Shown here: piece by piece, positions 40,413 through 42,667 of the stretch | How positions within the stretch are numbered: position 1 is the stretch's first letter | Layout: each line of letters starts with the position of its first letter | Assembly (NCBI GenBank): GCA_023248215.1 | Contig: JAHFEW010000030.1 | Coordinates: forward strand, 2,517 to 45,183 | Length of the DNA: 42,667 nt | Origin: Nitrospira sp. | Lineage (GTDB): Bacteria > Nitrospirota > Nitrospiria > Nitrospirales > Nitrospiraceae | Reading direction: 5' to 3' | Notes under the pieces: model-generated | What the model was told of the DNA's origin: nothing | Database searches by the model: none | What the model saw: only the letters and a program-made list of their open reading frames with translations | Made by a program: the position numbers and the translations under genes

Positions 40413-42398
40413 GTGCGGCAATACCTGTGCGGATGGATAGGGTCGAGTGCGCGGTGGTCATCGAGGCGTCCTCTCGCGGCGTTATTGTCGGTGCTGCTGT
40501 TCTCGGCGGGATGCCAATTCTTCGCCCAACGTAGCGGCATTCCCACCAACTACAATCTTCCCCTGACCGTTCAGCTGCGGATGGATCCAAGCATCGCTGC
40601 GGCCTCTGTCGAGTATCGTAACGCCTGCGGCCAAGCTGTCGCCGTGCCCATTCATGACGCGCTGCAGAAGCAACTGAAGAAGCGCCTGGTGCAGGTGTTC
40701 GAGCGGGTTCAGGTTGAGGCAGGGGCTTCGGCCGGCGTACCTGACGGCGTGGTGGATGTCGCGCTGGGGTTTCGCGAGGTGAATCTGTTCGTTCCCCGCA
40801 AGGCCAATAAGTCGTATCCCGCGACTGTGACGCTGGGTTTCGACTTTTCCTATACCGATTACCAAGGCGTGGTGCTCCACAGCAAGAAGCTGCAAAGTGC
40901 CGCGACAGGAGAGGTAGAGGCTCGGGCGGACACCTGTGACATCAGTGGTCTTGACAAGGTGGCGCAGGAGGCGATTGCGACGGTGGTGGAGGGTGTGGCG
41001 CAACAGCTCGGGACCGCCACAAAAATCCGCGAGCAGGCCCAGTTCAAAAAGACCGGTCGCATGGGGGGCGTCCAACCGAGGCCGGCGCAGTCTGCTGTGC
41101 CGGCTGAGGCTGCGTTGCCGATTGTGCCGGTCGTCCCAGCTGCGGCGGCGCAACCGGGCGAAGTGTCACCGACATTTGCCTCGCCCGCGACGCCACCTGT
41201 GGAAACGCCATCGGCGACGACCAAACTGTCGTTCCGCACCATTATTCGTGACGACAATCAGAACCACGTCCTGGAGCAGCAGGAAGTCTTCAGCGTGGAA
41301 TTCGAAGTCAAGAATGAGGGGGCAGGGGTCGCACAAGCGGTCGAAATCGACCTGAGTGGACATGCCGCCATCGTGGGAGGACTCAAGACACCCGTCTCCT
41401 TGGGGGTGTTGCAACCGGGCGAGGTTCGGCGTGTGGCCGTCGAGGGCAAAGTGGGAGTGGTGTCGAACGTGGAGCAGGCAGAACTGATTTGTGCCCTGCG
41501 CGCCTCGCCCAACGTCGAGCTCCCGGCGGCGAAGAAATTTTTCGTGGCGATTCGTCCGGAACGGATCGATGCAGTGGAGGTGTTGTCGGTCGATGTCGAC
41601 CAGCTTCCGAAAATGAACGGGAAATCAGCGCAATCGCATGCCGTCGGTATCGCCATTGGTGTGGGAGCATTTCGTGATTCGACCATGCCGGCCAGGAAGT
41701 TTGCCGCGCATGATGCGGAGGTGATGGGCGGGTACTTTAAGCGTATCCTGGGCATCCCTTCGCAGCAGGTCAAGGTCGTGATCGATAACCAAGGACTCAA
41801 GGACGACTTAATCGAGGTCTTCGAACAGTGGCTGCCGAAACAGAGTGCGTCGCAACAAACGGCCTACATTTACATTTCCGGCCGGGCCGTGGTGGATCAA
41901 GAAACAGGCGCCGTCTCCTTGCTTCCCTACGATGGCTCGATGACCGCCGCAAACCGGATATTTTCGCTCGCCCGGCTTCAACGTGCCCTGACTCGTGCGT
42001 CGCTGAAGCAGGCCGTGCTGATGTTGGATCTGTCACTGGAACCATCTCCCGGCTCCGTGCCGTCCCGGGCCGTGCCGCCGCAGTGGAGCCAACAGGATAC
42101 TGAGGGCGACAAAGACCGACTCATGCTGATGGTGGGGAATTCGGCAGTTCAGGAGGCGCAGGCCTATCAACCGGGACAGCACGGGCTATTCACCTATTTC
42201 TTGTTGAAAGGGCTGCGCGGAGCCGCCGATCTCGATAAGAATGGGACCGTGTTGACCGGAGAGCTCTGTGCGTATGTGCATGGGCAGGTCGATGCGGTCA
42301 CGCGGACACAGTCAGGCACGGCGCAACAGACACTCTGTTTGCCTCCGCCCGGCGAATTCTCGCCCCTCCGAGGAATTCCTGTCACGAAAGTTCATTGA
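40413..42398 (+). CDS. Lipoprotein with a degenerate caspase-like (C14) domain
   Basis: About 661 residues from GTG 40413 (674 from TTG 40374). The signal ends with a lipobox, LLFSAGC (Cys34). Residues ~40-205 resemble periplasmic lipoprotein domains with a conserved NACGQAVAVPIHDALQKQL start. An Ala/Pro-rich linker (about 225-280) leads to a beta domain (RTIIRDDNQNHVLEQQE..., CARDB-like). The C-terminal ~250 residues follow the caspase-like fold: AIGVGAFRD, KFAAHDAEVMGGYF, then YIYISGR where active members have SGHG (R491 in place of His), and LMLDLS where they have LDxC (S541 in place of Cys). LFTYFLLKGLRGAADLDKNG is the usual C-terminal block. It is therefore probably a non-catalytic binding or sensing protein. 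Start uncertain. Confidence 0.72.
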   Translation: MRQYLCGWIGSSARWSSRRPLAALLSVLLFSAGCQFFAQRSGIPTNYNLPLTVQLRMDPSIAAASVEYRNACGQAVAVPIHDALQKQLKKRLVQVFERVQVEAGASAGVPDGVVDVALGFREVNLFVPRKANKSYPATVTLGFDFSYTDYQGVVLHSKKLQSAATGEVEARADTCDISGLDKVAQEAIATVVEGVAQQLGTATKIREQAQFKKTGRMGGVQPRPAQSAVPAEAALPIVPVVPAAAAQPGEVSPTFASPATPPVETPSATTKLSFRTIIRDDNQNHVLEQQEVFSVEFEVKNEGAGVAQAVEIDLSGHAAIVGGLKTPVSLGVLQPGEVRRVAVEGKVGVVSNVEQAELICALRASPNVELPAAKKFFVAIRPERIDAVEVLSVDVDQLPKMNGKSAQSHAVGIAIGVGAFRDSTMPARKFAAHDAEVMGGYFKRILGIPSQQVKVVIDNQGLKDDLIEVFEQWLPKQSASQQTAYIYISGRAVVDQETGAVSLLPYDGSMTAANRIFSLARLQRALTRASLKQAVLMLDLSLEPSPGSVPSRAVPPQWSQQDTEGDKDRLMLMVGNSAVQEAQAYQPGQHGLFTYFLLKGLRGAADLDKNGTVLTGELCAYVHGQVDAVTRTQSGTAQQTLCLPPPGEFSPLRGIPVTKVH

Positions 42399-42519
42399 GC
42401 ACCAAGGTGTTGCCAGCGCGGCGGACTTTTTCCCCAGGGAGGACGGCAGGTGACGACGTGCGCAGCTGGCGGGGTCGTATGCTGATCGAAAGAGATTTTG
42501 TAGCGATCGCATCTCTGCA

Positions 42520-42549
42520 TTGACAGGTGTTTCACGTCCTGAGTAAGAT
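42520..42549 (+). promoter_or_regulatory. Promoter of the tRNA-Thr gene
   Basis: A perfect TTGACA (42520-42525), 18-base spacer and TAAGAT (42544-42549) lie 39 bases upstream of the tRNA 5' end. Confidence 0.6.
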
Positions 42550-42588
42550 CGCGCTTCCGATTCGTGTTCGGTGTGTTGCCTCAGGAAA

Positions 42589-42664
42589 GCCGGCGTAGCT
42601 CAGTTGGCAGAGCAGCGGTTTCGTAAACCGCAGGTCGGTGGTTCGATTCCACTCGCCGGCTCCA
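42589..42664 (+). tRNA. tRNA-Thr (anticodon CGT)
   Basis: A 76-base tRNA with acceptor stem GCCGGCG pairing CGCCGGC, D-arm (AGCTCAGTTGGCAGAGC), anticodon stem GCGGT/ACCGC with loop TTCGTAA, variable loop, T-arm with GGTTCGATTCC, discriminator T and encoded CCA. The anticodon CGT reads ACG (Thr). Confidence 0.97.
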
Positions 42665-42667
42665 GAA

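Noticed and set aside
40413-42398. Active caspase/metacaspase protease
   Set aside because: Both catalytic positions are substituted (Arg for His, Ser for Cys).
1-42667. CRISPR arrays, phage genes, complete insertion sequences, rRNA
   Set aside because: No repeat-spacer pattern, integrase, transposase or rRNA sequence was seen; the only mobile-like element is the non-coding repeat at 39038-39417.

Overview
The window reads as chromosomal DNA of a GC-rich Gram-negative bacterium, most likely a Nitrospira-type nitrite oxidiser (phylum Nitrospirota). The main reason is the right-hand respiratory cluster: two cytochrome bd-like membrane proteins without a CydB partner, several c-type cytochromes, a Rieske protein, a cytochrome b and an NXR-gamma-like (ethylbenzene dehydrogenase family) haem-binding protein, next to the hopanoid gene hpnH. 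The taxonomic call is inference from gene content; no search was run.

Layout. (1) 1-4068, minus strand: a polysaccharide deacetylase, a small outer-membrane beta-barrel protein and a large outer-membrane-type protein made of two copies of one ~360-residue unit. (2) 4236-24866, plus strand: a long exopolysaccharide or capsule locus with a MurJ-like flippase, an SGNH-type protein, a GT4 glycosyltransferase, a NodU-type carbamoyltransferase, a Wzy-like polymerase, a GT2 glycosyltransferase, an initiating sugar-phosphate transferase, a TPP-dependent E1 alpha/beta pair, a DegT-type aminotransferase, a methyltransferase, a CapD/WbpM-type nucleotide-sugar dehydratase, a Wzi-like protein, a very large Wza/SLBB export protein and a Wzz-like chain-length protein. 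Most genes are a few bases apart or overlap, which suggests one or two transcripts. (3) 24881-27454: hpnH behind its own promoter, a small protein of unknown function, and a secreted/membrane protein closed by a probable intrinsic terminator. (4) 27529-39033, plus strand: eleven tightly packed genes that look like one large quinol/cytochrome c oxidoreductase or related electron-transfer complex. (5) 39038-39417: a structured repeat with inverted ends and two covarying hairpin modules. (6) 39414-42664: a UbiA-family prenyltransferase (minus strand), a divergently transcribed lipoprotein with a caspase-like domain that lacks both catalytic residues, and a tRNA-Thr(CGT).

How the genes may work together. 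The EPS locus holds most steps of a Wzx/Wzy-type pathway: priming, glycosyl transfer, nucleotide-sugar remodelling (dehydration, transamination, methylation, carbamoylation), flipping, polymerisation, chain-length control and outer-membrane export. The respiratory cluster holds a Rieske/cytochrome b core with added cytochrome c subunits, two bd-like integral proteins, and scaffold-like subunits with charged helices. It probably links the quinone pool and periplasmic cytochromes, in forward or reverse electron flow. The most novel-looking elements are this eleven-gene complex, the covarying hairpin repeat at its 3' end, the PRC-barrel/Rieske fusion, the HPHECC membrane protein and the pseudo-caspase lipoprotein.
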